NCBI GenBank assembly: GCA_046728155.1
Contig: JBKPDY010000154.1
Location: 1 to 16,063, forward strand
Direction of reading: 5' to 3'
From: CAWDLX01 sp046728155
GTDB lineage: Bacteria > Actinomycetota > Actinomycetes > Mycobacteriales > Micromonosporaceae
Length of the DNA stretch: 16,063 bases
Part shown: positions 6,860-13,993 of the stretch, in pieces
Layout: every line of letters starts with the position of its first letter
Position numbering within the stretch: position 1 is the stretch's first letter
Translations under genes and position numbers: made by a program
Notes under the pieces: generated by a model
Seen by the model: only the letters and a program-made list of their open reading frames with translations
Told to the model about the DNA's origin: nothing
Database searches by the model: none

Positions 6860-8006
6860 GATTCAGGGCGACATGCAGGGGGCTTCGCCCCCCGAACGCC
6901 CCCCCATTCAGGGGGCTACGCCCCCCGAACGCCCCCCAAGGGCGTCGAACCGGCCGGAGGCCGGTGCTGCCCGCGGGCGTCAAAGCGGAGCTTTGACACT
7001 CACCGCGAAGGACTTCAAGACCGACCAGGAGGTCCGGTGGTGTCCGGGTTGCGGTGACTACGCCATCCTGGCCGCCGTCCAGTCGTTCATGCCGGAGCTG
7101 GGCATTCCGAAGGAACGGATCGTGTTCGTCTCCGGCATCGGATGCTCGTCCCGGTTCCCGTACTACATGGATACGTACGGCGTGCACTCGATCCACGGTC
7201 GCGCGCCGGCGATCGCCACCGGACTTGCGGTATCGCGGCCAGACCTGCAGGTGTGGGTCGTCACCGGCGACGGCGACGCGCTCTCCATCGGCGGTAACCA
7301 CCTGATCCACGCCCTGCGCCGGAACGTCAACGTCAAGATCCTGCTGTTCAACAACCGGATCTACGGGCTGACGAAGGGCCAGTACTCGCCGACCTCCGAG
7401 CTCGGCAAGATCACGAAATCGACCCCGGCCGGATCGGCCGACTCGCCGTTCAACCCGCTCTCCCTCGCGCTCGGCGCCGAGGCGAGCTTCGTCGCCCGTA
7501 CCGTCGACTCCGACCGCAAACACCTGCAGTCGGTTCTGCGCGCGGCCGCCGAGCACCAGGGCTCCGCCTTCGTCGAGATCTACCAGAACTGCAACATCTA
7601 CAACGACGGTGCGTTCGACCTGCTGAAGGACCCGGAGACCAGGGACGCGGCGATCATCCGACTGGAGAACGGGCGACCGATCACCTTCGGTAAGGATGAC
7701 GAGTTCTGCGTCACCCCGGCGCCGGGCGGCTTCGGCCTCGAGGTCCGCCCGACCGCTACCGTGGCGCCGGACCAGGTCGTCGTGCACGACGAGTCCGTGG
7801 TCGAGCCGGCGTACGCGTTCGCGTTGTCCCGCCTCTCCGGCTCGGAGCTGACGCACACTCCGGTCGGGGTCTTCCGGAATGTGGACCGGCCCTCGTACGA
7901 CCAACTGGTGCGGGGGCAGGTCAGCGCGGCGATGTCCAAAGTGAAGGATCCCGAGGCAGAGCTCGCCGCTCTGCTGAACACCGGCGACACCTGGACGATT
8001 CTCTAA
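6852..8006 (+). CDS. korB: 2-oxoacid:ferredoxin oxidoreductase, beta subunit (KorB) with repeat-coded N-terminal extension
   Basis: KorB holds thiamine diphosphate and one [4Fe-4S] cluster. Cluster ligands are visible as Cys64 and Cys67 (WCPGCGDYAIL), Cys98 (GIGCSSRFPYYM) and Cys247 (YQNCNIYNDGA). The cofactor motif is GDGDALSIGGNH (139-150) with NNRIYGLTKGQYSPTS (167-182). ATG 6852 overlaps the korA stop (ATGCCTGA). Residues 1-47 come from palindromic repeat DNA and include an 11-residue repeat, QGASPPERPPI then QGATPPERPPR; homologous sequence begins at about LTLTAKDF (48-55). TTG at 6993 could restart translation there, but its ribosome site is too close. The enzyme could use pyruvate or another oxoacid, yet the long sequence agreement with actinobacterial KorB favours 2-oxoglutarate. 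The stop overlaps that of the convergent regulator. Confidence 0.95.
   Translation: MPEIQGDMQGASPPERPPIQGATPPERPPRASNRPEAGAARGRQSGALTLTAKDFKTDQEVRWCPGCGDYAILAAVQSFMPELGIPKERIVFVSGIGCSSRFPYYMDTYGVHSIHGRAPAIATGLAVSRPDLQVWVVTGDGDALSIGGNHLIHALRRNVNVKILLFNNRIYGLTKGQYSPTSELGKITKSTPAGSADSPFNPLSLALGAEASFVARTVDSDRKHLQSVLRAAAEHQGSAFVEIYQNCNIYNDGAFDLLKDPETRDAAIIRLENGRPITFGKDDEFCVTPAPGGFGLEVRPTATVAPDQVVVHDESVVEPAYAFALSRLSGSELTHTPVGVFRNVDRPSYDQLVRGQVSAAMSKVKDPEAELAALLNTGDTWTIL
6876..6941 (+). repeat. Two tandem 33-bp palindrome-containing units inside korB
   Basis: Two copies of a 33-bp unit begin CAGGGGGCT at 6876 and 6909. Each contains a 6-bp hairpin, GGGGGC-TTC-GCCCCC (6878-6892) in the first and GGGGGC-TAC-GCCCCC (6911-6925) in the second, followed by CGAACGCCCCCC. 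The unit is exactly 11 codons long, so it stays in the korB frame. The look is that of a small dispersed palindromic repeat; no other copy occurs in this window. Confidence 0.9.
6949..6965 (+). repeat. GGA-loop hairpin, ACCGGCC stem, inside korB
   Basis: ACCGGCC (6949-6955), GGA, GGCCGGT (6959-6965): a perfect 7-bp stem with a 3-base loop, eight bases after the 33-bp tandem units and within the korB N-terminal extension. It shares its GGA loop with the hairpin at 6979-6997. Confidence 0.8.
6979..6997 (+). repeat. GGA-loop hairpin, GTCAAAGC stem, inside korB
   Basis: GTCAAAGC (6979-6986), GGA, GCTTTGAC (6990-6997): a perfect 8-bp stem with a 3-base loop. It ends at codons 48-49 of korB, just where conserved KorB sequence begins, so it marks the right boundary of the inserted repeat cluster. 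Confidence 0.85.
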
Positions 8007-10750
8007 GCCCCGCGCAGCGACTCGAGCGAGAGGTCCGCCGTCGGATCGGTGTCCACGCTGAGGCGTACCAGGGCGTGCCGCAGATCAGGGTGGTCCACGG
8101 CGAGCGCGTACCGGGTCGCTTCGGCCAGCGACATCGCCGCGCCCTCGGCGTATGCCGCGTCGAACGCAGCGTCGCCCATCGTGTTGCGCACGGCCGACTC
8201 GTGCCGGCGACCCATCGGCCCGATCGTCTCGTGCGGCGAACGCAGCTGGGCCTGAGCCGCCTGGGACGCGCCGAAGAGGGTCGCCGCCTGGGTCATCTCG
8301 CCGCCGAGGGCACACCGCACGGCCATCGCCGTCAGCGCCTCGCACGCGCCCCAGTGGTAGCCGTGGGCCATCCGGAAGCGCAGCGCCACCACGATGTGGT
8401 CGTGCGCGGCGATGAGATCACCACGGGAGAGCGCCACCATTCCGAGCAGCATGTCGATGCTGCGCCGGCCGCGTTCCGTGGGGTGCATCGAGGCCGAGAC
8501 CCGCGCCGCCCCCAGTTCCGTCGCCGCCTCGGCCAGCCGTCCACGACGCCACAACAGCTGGGCGAGGCAGAATACGGCTGGAAGCGCCTCCGCCGCCACG
8601 TGCCGGGAGCGGGCCCAGTCGATCACGTCGCGGCATGCCCGCTGCGCCTCGTCCTCCCGCCCCATAGCGACCAGCGCCTCACCCCGCGCAGCGCTCACCC
8701 TCGCGATGAGCGCCGCATCGCCGCTACGCCAGGCCGCCTCCTCCGCCTGCACCAGAAGTCGGAGCTGTTCACCGTACTCACCGTCGGCGCCGGCGTGGCG
8801 GGCGTACACGTGGTAGGCCATCGCGAGGTCAGCCGCGGGGACCTCCTCGCCGGTCCCGTCCAGCTTCTCGAACAGGCGGAAGAACCATAGCCGGCACTCC
8901 CGGGCCAGGCCCCGCTCCCGCCACCACTCGTCCAGCGCGACAGCGAGGTGCAGTCCGTCCCGGACCCGTCCCGACGTGACACTCCAATGTAGACAGGTTC
9001 GCACCTCGGCCGCGAGCCGGTCCAATGAGTACGTGGAGAGCGTCAGCGGTTTTCCACCGTCGTCGGTGTGCACCCGGTCGATCGCCTCCAGCGCCCAGGC
9101 CAGATGCCGATCACGGGCGGCCGCCTCCTCGCCGGAGCGGGCCATCACCCGCAGCGCGAACGCCCGGATCGGCGCGAGCAGCCGGTACGACCGGTCAGGC
9201 CGGGCGTGCGCCGACTCAGGCCTGGCGGCGGCCGACTCGGCGATGATCAGGGACTTGTCGACCAGCATGGCGAGCAGGTCGATGGCCGTCGGTCCGGCGA
9301 TCCACTCCACTGTGGAGAGATCGAGCGGACCGGCGAAGACGGCGAGCTGTCGGAGCAGGCTCGCCGCCTCGGGGGCGAGCGTCCGGTACGACCAGTCCAC
9401 TGTGGCCCGAAGCGTGCTGTGGCGGGACCGGTGCGGCGCGACGACCGGGTACTCACCGGTTGAGGGCTCACCGGCGTCGAGCGTGCCCAGCAGGTCGTCC
9501 AGCCGATCGGCGAGCTGGGCCGCGGAGAAGAGCCGTAGTCGGGCCGCGGCGAGCTCCAAGGCGAGCGGCAGACCCTCCAGGCGTTCGGCGACCCGCTGCA
9601 GGTGACCGATCTCGTCGGCATGGGGCGCTGTGCCGCCACGAGCCGCGGTAGCCCGGTCGAGCAGCATCGCAACGGCGTCCGATGGTTTGGAGTCCAGCCG
9701 CGACAGGCTCATCGGTGGGATCCGCCATACCAGTTCACCCGGGACGCGCAAGGGTTCCCGACTCGTGGCCAGCACTTGCACGCCCGGACCGGCCGCCAGT
9801 AGCCGGGAGACCATCGGACGTACCGCCGCCGGATGCGTGTCACAGGTGTCGAGAAAGATCAGCAGCTGCCGGATCCCCGCGTACTCGGCCAGCGACTCCA
9901 GGATGGGACGACCGGGCTCCGGCCGTACGCCCATCACCTCGGCGACCGACACCCCGACCAGCTCCGGATCGGAGACCGCGGCCATGTCCACGAACCAGAC
10001 ACCGTCCCCGAACCGGCTTACCACGTCGGCCGCTACGTGTAGGGCGAGCCGGGTCTTGCCCGATCCGCCGGGTCCGACGACAGTGACGAGCCGGTGCCGG
10101 TCGACCTGCCGGCGAAGGTCATCCTGCTCGATCGCCCGGCCGGCGAAGCTGGCCGCCGCGGCCGGCAGGTTGTGTGCGGTAGCGGTGAGCGTGCGCGGAC
10201 GGGGAAAGTCGTGGTCCAGGCCATCGGCCCGTAGCTGGAACAGGCGCTCGCGCCCATCGAACCCGCGTAGCTGGTACAGCCCGAGGTCGACCAGGTCTGC
10301 CCCGTCCGGAAGTGCGCCGGCGAGCCGGGCGGTGGCGCCGGAGCACAGCACCTGCCCGCCGTGGGCCGCCGCGGCGACCCGGGCCGCCCGATGGACCTCC
10401 GGCGTGGCGTACTCCCCAGCGACCGGCTCGGCGTACCCCGAGTGCAGACCCATCCGGACCCTGGGCCGCGCCTCGGGTTTGGGCCACGGATGGCGAGCCA
10501 GTGCATGCTGGGCCTGGACGCAAGCCCGCAGCGCCGCGGTCGCGTCGGGGAATACCGCGAACACCGAGTCACCCTCGGTGAACAGCGCAACGCCGTCGCG
10601 CGCACCGAGGGCACGACGAAGGATCTGCCGATGCACCGCAAGTACCGGCCGGTAGTCGGCTCCTAGCAGTTGCGCCAATCGGGTCGATCCCTCGATGTCG
10701 GTGAAGAGGAACGTCACCAAGCCACTTGGCAGGTTGCGCTTGACCGACAC
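8003..10750 (-). CDS. Class III cyclase-domain / STAND NTPase signalling protein
   Basis: This 915-residue cytoplasmic protein has three parts. Residues about 8-175 are a class III nucleotide cyclase domain: FTDIEGST (16-23) and EGDSVFAVF (59-67) keep both metal-binding aspartates (Asp18, Asp61), but the usual Asn of the NxxAR motif is His in EVHRAAR, so activity is doubtful. Residues about 195-430 are an NB-ARC/STAND ATPase with Walker A GPGGSGKT (226-233), a Walker B-like LLIFLDTCD (296-304) and ATSREPLRVPGE. The remaining half is Ala/Leu/Arg-rich helical repeat, TPR-like, probably the sensor. No LuxR-type DNA-binding domain follows, so it may act through partners or a nucleotide. GTG 10750 is preferred because GGAGG lies seven bases upstream; ATG 10813 would add 21 low-complexity residues. 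Its last four bases overlap the end of korB. Confidence 0.88.
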   Translation of the reverse strand: MSVKRNLPSGLVTFLFTDIEGSTRLAQLLGADYRPVLAVHRQILRRALGARDGVALFTEGDSVFAVFPDATAALRACVQAQHALARHPWPKPEARPRVRMGLHSGYAEPVAGEYATPEVHRAARVAAAAHGGQVLCSGATARLAGALPDGADLVDLGLYQLRGFDGRERLFQLRADGLDHDFPRPRTLTATAHNLPAAAASFAGRAIEQDDLRRQVDRHRLVTVVGPGGSGKTRLALHVAADVVSRFGDGVWFVDMAAVSDPELVGVSVAEVMGVRPEPGRPILESLAEYAGIRQLLIFLDTCDTHPAAVRPMVSRLLAAGPGVQVLATSREPLRVPGELVWRIPPMSLSRLDSKPSDAVAMLLDRATAARGGTAPHADEIGHLQRVAERLEGLPLALELAAARLRLFSAAQLADRLDDLLGTLDAGEPSTGEYPVVAPHRSRHSTLRATVDWSYRTLAPEAASLLRQLAVFAGPLDLSTVEWIAGPTAIDLLAMLVDKSLIIAESAAARPESAHARPDRSYRLLAPIRAFALRVMARSGEEAAARDRHLAWALEAIDRVHTDDGGKPLTLSTYSLDRLAAEVRTCLHWSVTSGRVRDGLHLAVALDEWWRERGLARECRLWFFRLFEKLDGTGEEVPAADLAMAYHVYARHAGADGEYGEQLRLLVQAEEAAWRSGDAALIARVSAARGEALVAMGREDEAQRACRDVIDWARSRHVAAEALPAVFCLAQLLWRRGRLAEAATELGAARVSASMHPTERGRRSIDMLLGMVALSRGDLIAAHDHIVVALRFRMAHGYHWGACEALTAMAVRCALGGEMTQAATLFGASQAAQAQLRSPHETIGPMGRRHESAVRNTMGDAAFDAAYAEGAAMSLAEATRYALAVDHPDLRHALVRLSVDTDPTADLSLESLRGA

Positions 10751-10897
10751 CTCCGAACCTCCGCCCCCCTGTGCAGCCGTTGGTATCCTCGCGCGGGCAT
10801 GGCCGCCCCACATCGGTGGAACGGCCGGGTTTGGCCGGGCTCAAGGTCGCACTCTGTCATCCGTAACGACCCGTTGGAACCGCCCGTTGCGGCACAT

Positions 10898-10919
10898 TAA
10901 TGGCCGTTCACTCCCATTA
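10898..10919. promoter_or_regulatory. Inverted repeat in the divergent gap before the transglycosylase gene
   Basis: TAATGG (10898-10903) and CCATTA (10914-10919) form a 6-bp inverted repeat with a 10-base spacer, in the most AT-rich part of the 231-bp gap between the STAND regulator and the transglycosylase gene. It could be an operator for either. No convincing -35/-10 pair was found around it. The rest of the gap shows nothing else notable except the -10-like GATACT before the transglycosylase start. Confidence 0.3.
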
Positions 10920-10968
10920 GTTACATGCGTACCCGTAGTCGTTCCCCACGGCGCGCTCACGGGTGGGC

Positions 10969-10974
10969 GATACT
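10969..10974 (+). promoter_or_regulatory. Possible -10 element of a leaderless transcript
   Basis: GATACT ends seven bases before ATG 10982, and no ribosome site precedes that ATG. This is the spacing expected if transcription begins at or beside the start codon, as is common in actinobacteria. No clear -35 is present. Confidence 0.35.
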
Positions 10975-10981
10975 CGACATC

Positions 10982-11878
10982 ATGGGCCGGGCTGATCGCG
11001 ATGACACGCGCCAGACGACCGACTTCGATTCACCAACTCTTCGTATCGGCGGTGCCTTCAGCGAAGAGGAGGACGCGGTTCCGCGGGCTCCGCGTGGCCG
11101 GCGCCACGGGCCGAGGCTCTGGCTGCCGCTAGCGATCTTCGTGGTGCTCCTAGCGGCGGCAGCCGCGGTGGGACGTTTCGTGGTCCCGAACACCGCAGCC
11201 CCGCAGTCGGCGCCCAGTCAGGTGAGCTCGGCCCGCGGGGCGGGCGGTCCGACCAGCGCGGCCACCCCGACGCTGCCGACCCTGCCGACACCACCTCCGC
11301 GTCCGGCCGATGCCCTGGCTGGTTGGGCGACCGCGATCAACGGAGCCACCGACTTCCCGGTCGTGGCCGCCGAGGCGTATGGCTATGCCCAGCTGCTGGC
11401 GCAACAGACGACGCCTAACTGCCACCTCGGCTGGACCACCCTCGCCGGAATCGGAAAGATCGAGTCTGATCATGGTCGCGCCGGTGGTGCGGTGCTCGGC
11501 GCCAACGGTCGTTCGACCCCTCCGATCAACGGCCCGGCATTGGATGGGAAGGACGGCCGCGCGCTCGTGGCCGACACGGACGGCGGCGCCTACGACGGCG
11601 ATGCCTCGTTCGACCGGATGATGGGACCACTGCACCTGCTGCCGAGCATATGGGCGACCTACCGGACCGATGCCGACGCCGACGGGGTCTTCGACCCGTA
11701 CGACATCGACGACGCCTCGGCCGCACTCGCCCGCTACCTGTGCTCCGGTACCGAGGACCTCAACACGCTCGCCGGCTGGCGCACCGCGGTGGCCCGTTAC
11801 CGTACCGGTAGTCCGTACGAAAGGACCGTCTTCGAGGCGGCGGATAGCTACGGGCAACGAACCCGCAGCATCGGGTGA
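10982..11878 (+). CDS. Membrane-anchored lytic murein transglycosylase-like protein (MltB/SLT_2 type)
   Basis: The 298-residue product has a cytoplasmic N-terminus of about 44 charged residues, one membrane span (about 45-68), a Thr/Pro-rich linker (PTLPTLPTPPPRP) and an extracellular domain. The domain has the actinobacterial MltB-like order: LAGIGKIESDHGR with the likely catalytic Glu161, SPPI-like STPPINGPALDG, DTDGGAYDGD, GPLHLLPSIWATY, and DADADGVFDPYDIDDA (230-245), an EF-hand-like calcium loop, then AARYLC-like ALARYLCSG. Such enzymes cut peptidoglycan glycan strands, leaving 1,6-anhydro ends. The usual GPMQFIPSTW is changed to GPLHLLPSIW, so activity or specificity may differ. The start is ATG 10982; an upstream in-frame ATG at 10925 has no support. 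The acetyltransferase gene follows on the same strand. Confidence 0.85.
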   Translation: MGRADRDDTRQTTDFDSPTLRIGGAFSEEEDAVPRAPRGRRHGPRLWLPLAIFVVLLAAAAAVGRFVVPNTAAPQSAPSQVSSARGAGGPTSAATPTLPTLPTPPPRPADALAGWATAINGATDFPVVAAEAYGYAQLLAQQTTPNCHLGWTTLAGIGKIESDHGRAGGAVLGANGRSTPPINGPALDGKDGRALVADTDGGAYDGDASFDRMMGPLHLLPSIWATYRTDADADGVFDPYDIDDASAALARYLCSGTEDLNTLAGWRTAVARYRTGSPYERTVFEAADSYGQRTRSIG

Positions 11879-11896
11879 TTTGTGAAACAGCACAAA
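11879..11896. promoter_or_regulatory. Short inverted repeat between transglycosylase and acetyltransferase genes
   Basis: TTTGTG (11879-11884) and CACAAA (11891-11896) are perfect arms around AAACAG, directly after the transglycosylase stop and 60 bases before the preferred acetyltransferase start. The sequence recalls Rex- or CRP-type half sites, but the 6-base spacer does not fit the usual Rex spacing and the CRP core is incomplete. It may be an operator or a weak transcript hairpin. Confidence 0.25.
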
Positions 11897-11956
11897 AACC
11901 CCCCAACAGGCCGCGAGCCATTGTCCAGCGGGGTGGGACGCGGCAAAGTGTGTGGC

Positions 11957-12970
11957 GTGAGGCTACGCGAGTGGGATCCCGCTGCCGCGCCCGACACAGA
12001 GTTGGCCTCCTGGTTGCGCGCCTACAACCGCGCCCTGGCGACCGATCTGCCCGGCGACCCCCTGTGGCGCTCGGACCTGCTCCGCGACTACCTCACCGTC
12101 ACCATGCCCGGCGAGCGCAGGGTGACGTGGTTGGCCGAGGACGAATCCGAGGTTCTCGGGTACGGCCGGCTGTTGTTGATGCACGGGCTGGGCGTGATCG
12201 AACTCTTCGTGGTGCCGCACGCCCGGCGGAGCGGGGTCGGCACGGCGCTGCTGAGCGCGATGGCCGACCGGGCCGTCGCTGCGGGGTTCACCTCACTCGG
12301 CCTGGAAGTCGTCGGCGGCACGTACGCCGTCGATTTCTACCGCAGGCACGGCTTCAGCCACGCGTACACCGAGATGCGCAGCATCCTCGATCTGACCACT
12401 GTGGACTGGCCGCACCTGACGGAGATGGCCGCTGGAATCGCCCACGGCTACCGGATCGAGTTCTACCCGGGCACGCTGCCCGAGGAGGTACTCGGCGCGT
12501 ACGCCGAGGCGAAGCAGGTACGCCAGGCCGAGCCGACCGGCGATCTCGAGTTGCGACCGTCGTCCTACGATGCCGACCGGCTGCGGGCAAGCCTGCTCTG
12601 CCTCAACGCCCGCGGAATGAAGCCTTACCTAGTGGTGGCGGTGCACGAACGCAGCGGGAAGATCGCCGGACTGACCGAGCTCGTCCTGCCCGCCCAGCAT
12701 CCCAGCCGGGCTGACCAGTACGACACGATCATCGTTCCGGAGCACAACGGGTACGGGCTTGCTCGCGCGATCAAGGCGCGCATGCTGCTCGAGCTGCGCA
12801 CGGCCGAGCCACAACTGCGGGAGATCCAGACGTGGCACGCCGCCGAACGCGAGGAACTTCAGCAGATCAACACCGAGCTGGGCTTCAAGGCCGATCGCGA
12901 ATGGCGTGAGTACGAAGTGGACGCTCGCGACCTCGCCACCCGCCTGCAACGTCAGCCCGCGCGGGGCTGA
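11957..12970 (+). CDS. Tandem-domain GNAT family N-acetyltransferase
   Basis: This 337-residue cytoplasmic protein contains two GNAT folds. The first (about 1-150) has the acetyl-CoA loop RRSGVGTALL (90-99) after VIELFVVPHA, and DFYRRHGFSHAY. The second (about 190-320) has ELVLPAQHPSRADQYDTIIVPEHNGYGLARAIKAR, with the pyrophosphate-type loop at about 262-270, then IQTWHAAEREELQQINTELGFK. This two-domain form resembles mycothiol synthase-like acetyltransferases, but the substrate is unknown. GTG 11957 is preferred because the conserved-looking sequence begins RLREWDP. The frame is open back to GTG 11882, which would add 25 residues with no family likeness; GTG 11948 is a third choice. None has a strong ribosome site. 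A hairpin covers the stop codon, and hemB converges 33 bases on. Confidence 0.88.
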   Translation: MRLREWDPAAAPDTELASWLRAYNRALATDLPGDPLWRSDLLRDYLTVTMPGERRVTWLAEDESEVLGYGRLLLMHGLGVIELFVVPHARRSGVGTALLSAMADRAVAAGFTSLGLEVVGGTYAVDFYRRHGFSHAYTEMRSILDLTTVDWPHLTEMAAGIAHGYRIEFYPGTLPEEVLGAYAEAKQVRQAEPTGDLELRPSSYDADRLRASLLCLNARGMKPYLVVAVHERSGKIAGLTELVLPAQHPSRADQYDTIIVPEHNGYGLARAIKARMLLELRTAEPQLREIQTWHAAEREELQQINTELGFKADREWREYEVDARDLATRLQRQPARG

Positions 12971-12971
12971 C
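12951..12971. terminator. Possible hairpin terminator between the acetyltransferase gene and hemB
   Basis: GTCAGCCC (12951-12958) and GGGCTGAC (12964-12971) form a perfect 8-bp GC-rich stem with a 5-base loop over the acetyltransferase stop. There is no T-run on either side, so it is not a classic terminator, although T-poor hairpins are reported to end transcripts in actinobacteria. It could serve both converging genes. Confidence 0.45.
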
Positions 12972-13003
12972 CTGCGGGCGTCTGCCCTCTGGTGAGGCTC
13001 GGA

Positions 13004-13981
13004 CTAATGACGGGGCAGCCGGGCGACATCGACCGCCCAGTAGGTAAGGATCATCTGCGCGCCGGCTCGGCGGATCGAGATGAGCGTCTCCAGCATGGCC
13101 CGGTCGCGGTCGACCCACCCGTTCGCGGCCGCAGCCTCCACCATCGCGTACTCGCCGCTGACCTGGTACGCCGCGACGGGTATGTCCACTGTGGCGCGTA
13201 CGGCCGCAACCACGTCCAGGTAGGGCAGCGCCGGTTTGACCATGACGATGTCGGCTCCCTCGGCGACATCAAGCGCAACCTCGCGCAGGGCTTCGCGCAC
13301 ATTCGGCGGATCCTGCTGATAGGACTTGCGGTCGCCGACGAGGGCCGACTCGACAGCCTCGCGGAACGGACCGTAGAACGCCGACGCGTACTTCGCCGCG
13401 TACGCGAGGATCGCCACGCCCTGGTAGCCGGCGGCGTCGAGCGCACGCCGCACCACCCCGACCTGACCATCCATCATCCCGGAGGGCCCGACGACATCGA
13501 CCCCCGCCGCGGCTTGGGCCACCGCCATCTCGGCGTACACGGCCAGCGTGGCGTCATTGTCCACCGTGCCATCGGCGGCCAACACTCCACAGTGGCCATG
13601 CGAGGTGAACTCGTCCAGGCACAGGTCTCCCATGACCACGCAGGAGTCGCCGACCTCAGCGACCACATCGCGGATCGCCACGTTCAGCACACCTTCGGGA
13701 TCGAGGCCGCCGGAGCCGACCTCATCCCGGGTCTCCGGCACGCCGAAGAGCATGATGCCGCCCACCCCGGCCTGCACCGCCTCGGCCGCCGTCTTGCGCA
13801 GCGACTCCCTAGTGTGCTGGACCACGCCGGGCAGCGAGACGATCGGCCGCGGCTCGGCCAAGCCCTCCTTGACGAACATCGGCAGGATCAGCTCGCCGGG
13901 ATCCAGACGGTTCTCCTCGACCAGGCGACGCATCGCCGCCGTGCGGCGTAGCCGACGCGGCCTAACCTCCGGGTAGGACAT
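13004..13981 (-). CDS. hemB: Delta-aminolevulinic acid dehydratase (porphobilinogen synthase)
   Basis: HemB joins two 5-aminolevulinate molecules to porphobilinogen, the second committed step of tetrapyrrole synthesis. At 325 residues it is full length. The two active-site lysines are Lys197 (AYAAKYASAFYGPF) and Lys249 (VMVKPALPYLD). The metal site reads DLCLDEFTSHGHCG (119-132), giving Cys121 and Cys131, with Asp123 where fully zinc-type enzymes have the middle Cys. This mixed form is, as I recall, usual in actinobacteria. YWAVDVA and YQVSGEYAM near the C-terminus are typical. ATG 13981 follows GGGAGGG by five bases. The gap after hemD is 12 bases, so hemC-hemD-hemB should be one operon, with hemB last. 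Confidence 0.97.
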   Translation of the reverse strand: MSYPEVRPRRLRRTAAMRRLVEENRLDPGELILPMFVKEGLAEPRPIVSLPGVVQHTRESLRKTAAEAVQAGVGGIMLFGVPETRDEVGSGGLDPEGVLNVAIRDVVAEVGDSCVVMGDLCLDEFTSHGHCGVLAADGTVDNDATLAVYAEMAVAQAAAGVDVVGPSGMMDGQVGVVRRALDAAGYQGVAILAYAAKYASAFYGPFREAVESALVGDRKSYQQDPPNVREALREVALDVAEGADIVMVKPALPYLDVVAAVRATVDIPVAAYQVSGEYAMVEAAAANGWVDRDRAMLETLISIRRAGAQMILTYWAVDVARLPRH

Positions 13982-13993
13982 GAGATCCCTCCC

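Noticed and set aside
6876..6997. CRISPR array or rho-independent terminator between korA and korB
   Set aside because: Units are adjacent without spacers, so it is not CRISPR. There is no T-run and the frame continues through into korB, so simple termination is unlikely.
6846..7904. 352-residue minus-strand frame across korB
   Set aside because: Shadow of korB; its low-complexity end is just the complement of the repeat cluster.
11879..11896. Rex or CRP operator
   Set aside because: The arms resemble both, but the spacing is wrong for Rex and the CRP core TGTGA-N6-TCACA is incomplete. Kept only as an unnamed inverted repeat.
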